A DNA stretch of 64,000 bases, taken from positions 7,949,127 to 8,013,126 of the forward strand of contig CM041092.1 of the NCBI GenBank assembly GCA_023079485.1, read 5' to 3'. Within the stretch, counting starts at the first letter, position 1. Every line of letters begins with the position of its first letter. The stretch comes from Archilochus colubris (taxonomy: Eukaryota; Chordata; Aves; Apodiformes; Trochilidae). Position numbers and translations under genes: made by a program. This document shows, piece by piece, positions 63,496-64,000 of the stretch. Under the pieces are notes generated by a model. The model was not told the origin of the DNA and ran no database searches. It saw only the letters and a list, made by a program, of their open reading frames with translations.

Positions 63496-64000
63496 GTAAA
63501 AAGAAACCTAACTTAGGTACCTTATCAGGCTGAAGTTGACATCTGTTTTAATCTTAAATCATTGTCCATATTCAGTTTTGTCATGTGTGTATTTAAATTA
63601 GTATACATGATACATAGAAATAATAAACAGACATATTCTGGGGCTCTTTATTTCCAGGAGAAGATGGAGAATTTCAACTAATTTCTTGTGTTCTTGTTTT
63701 ATTATATGGTCTTGGTGTTGATGAGTTGCAGTTGTTCACAGTGAGAAGGTGCCTTAGTAGATGCAAGCAGTCTAGTTCTTGAAGCAGAACGAATGTTGAG
63801 TGTGCCTGAAATTGTCTGAAATGATAGATACCTGCCCCTGTATGGCAAATTAAATTTGAAATTACATTGTGGATGGTGCATACACATTTTGACTTTTAAC
63901 TTAGTAATGAACAAGGCCCCAGTGCCTCCAAACACTTCTTGTGTCACCTGTTGTAATAAACCCAACTAGATTCAGCTTTGGTAGAGTGGCATAAATCTGA
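63496..64000. other. AT-rich end of window, no gene seen
   Basis: Unique sequence downstream of the donor-like site. No second exon can be recognised and the window ends here. Confidence 0.55.

Noticed and set aside
1..64000. tRNA, rRNA, CRISPR array, telomeric repeats
   Set aside because: No cloverleaf with A/B boxes, no rRNA-like segment, no regularly spaced repeats with unique spacers and no TTAGGG array were seen by eye.

Overview
The window looks like a gene-poor, AT-rich stretch of a bird nuclear genome, either a large intron or intergenic DNA. The clearest evidence is the interspersed repeats: every recognisable transposon is a CR1 (chicken repeat 1) LINE. Several have the avian 3' tail, which reads on the + strand as catagaatcatagaat followed by a gggttggaagggacc-type segment. 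No SINE was identified, and no bacterial or organellar gene organisation is present. The species cannot be told from the sequence. I found no host protein-coding exon that I can defend.

Layout. 1-2845 is plain AT-rich DNA. 2846-3253 is a 408-bp tract without a single G or C, made of successive sub-arrays with 11-bp and then 8-bp periods. 3254-23238 is mostly unique sequence with one eroded CR1 tail (15751-15822), two T-rich tracts, a degenerate tandem duplication (21032-21138) and a perfect 20-bp palindrome (21388-21407). 23239-24837 holds the best-preserved element, a 5'-truncated CR1 on the minus strand. Its reverse transcriptase reading frame is open for 499 codons and has the catalytic motifs. 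A much older CR1 fragment in the opposite orientation follows at 25440-25812.

25813-54059 contains a 22-bp perfect palindrome (26733-26754), an AT hairpin between 17-bp direct repeats (27908-27967), a pyrimidine-rich block with exon-like splice signals (28330-28850), two more minus-strand CR1 fragments (35729-36205 with an internal deletion, and 37813-37905), a TA/CA microsatellite, and several A/C-rich or T/G-rich low-complexity tracts. 54060-55250 and 61880-62560 are heavily decayed minus-strand CR1/L3-type LINE relics. They are recognised by the order of CR1 landmarks, including an eroded copy of the FADD catalytic box.

The last kilobase contains a GC-richer promoter-like module (63143-63495) with a TATA-like box, an initiator-like site and a splice donor, all in register on the + strand. 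It could be an LTR-type element or the first exon of a noncoding RNA.

Six of the seven CR1 pieces lie antisense to the + strand. Together with the + strand promoter-like module, this weakly suggests that any host transcript here runs left to right. I see no convincing new multi-gene system. The items most worth a second look are the end module, the two deep CR1 relics, the open RT frame and the G/C-free array.
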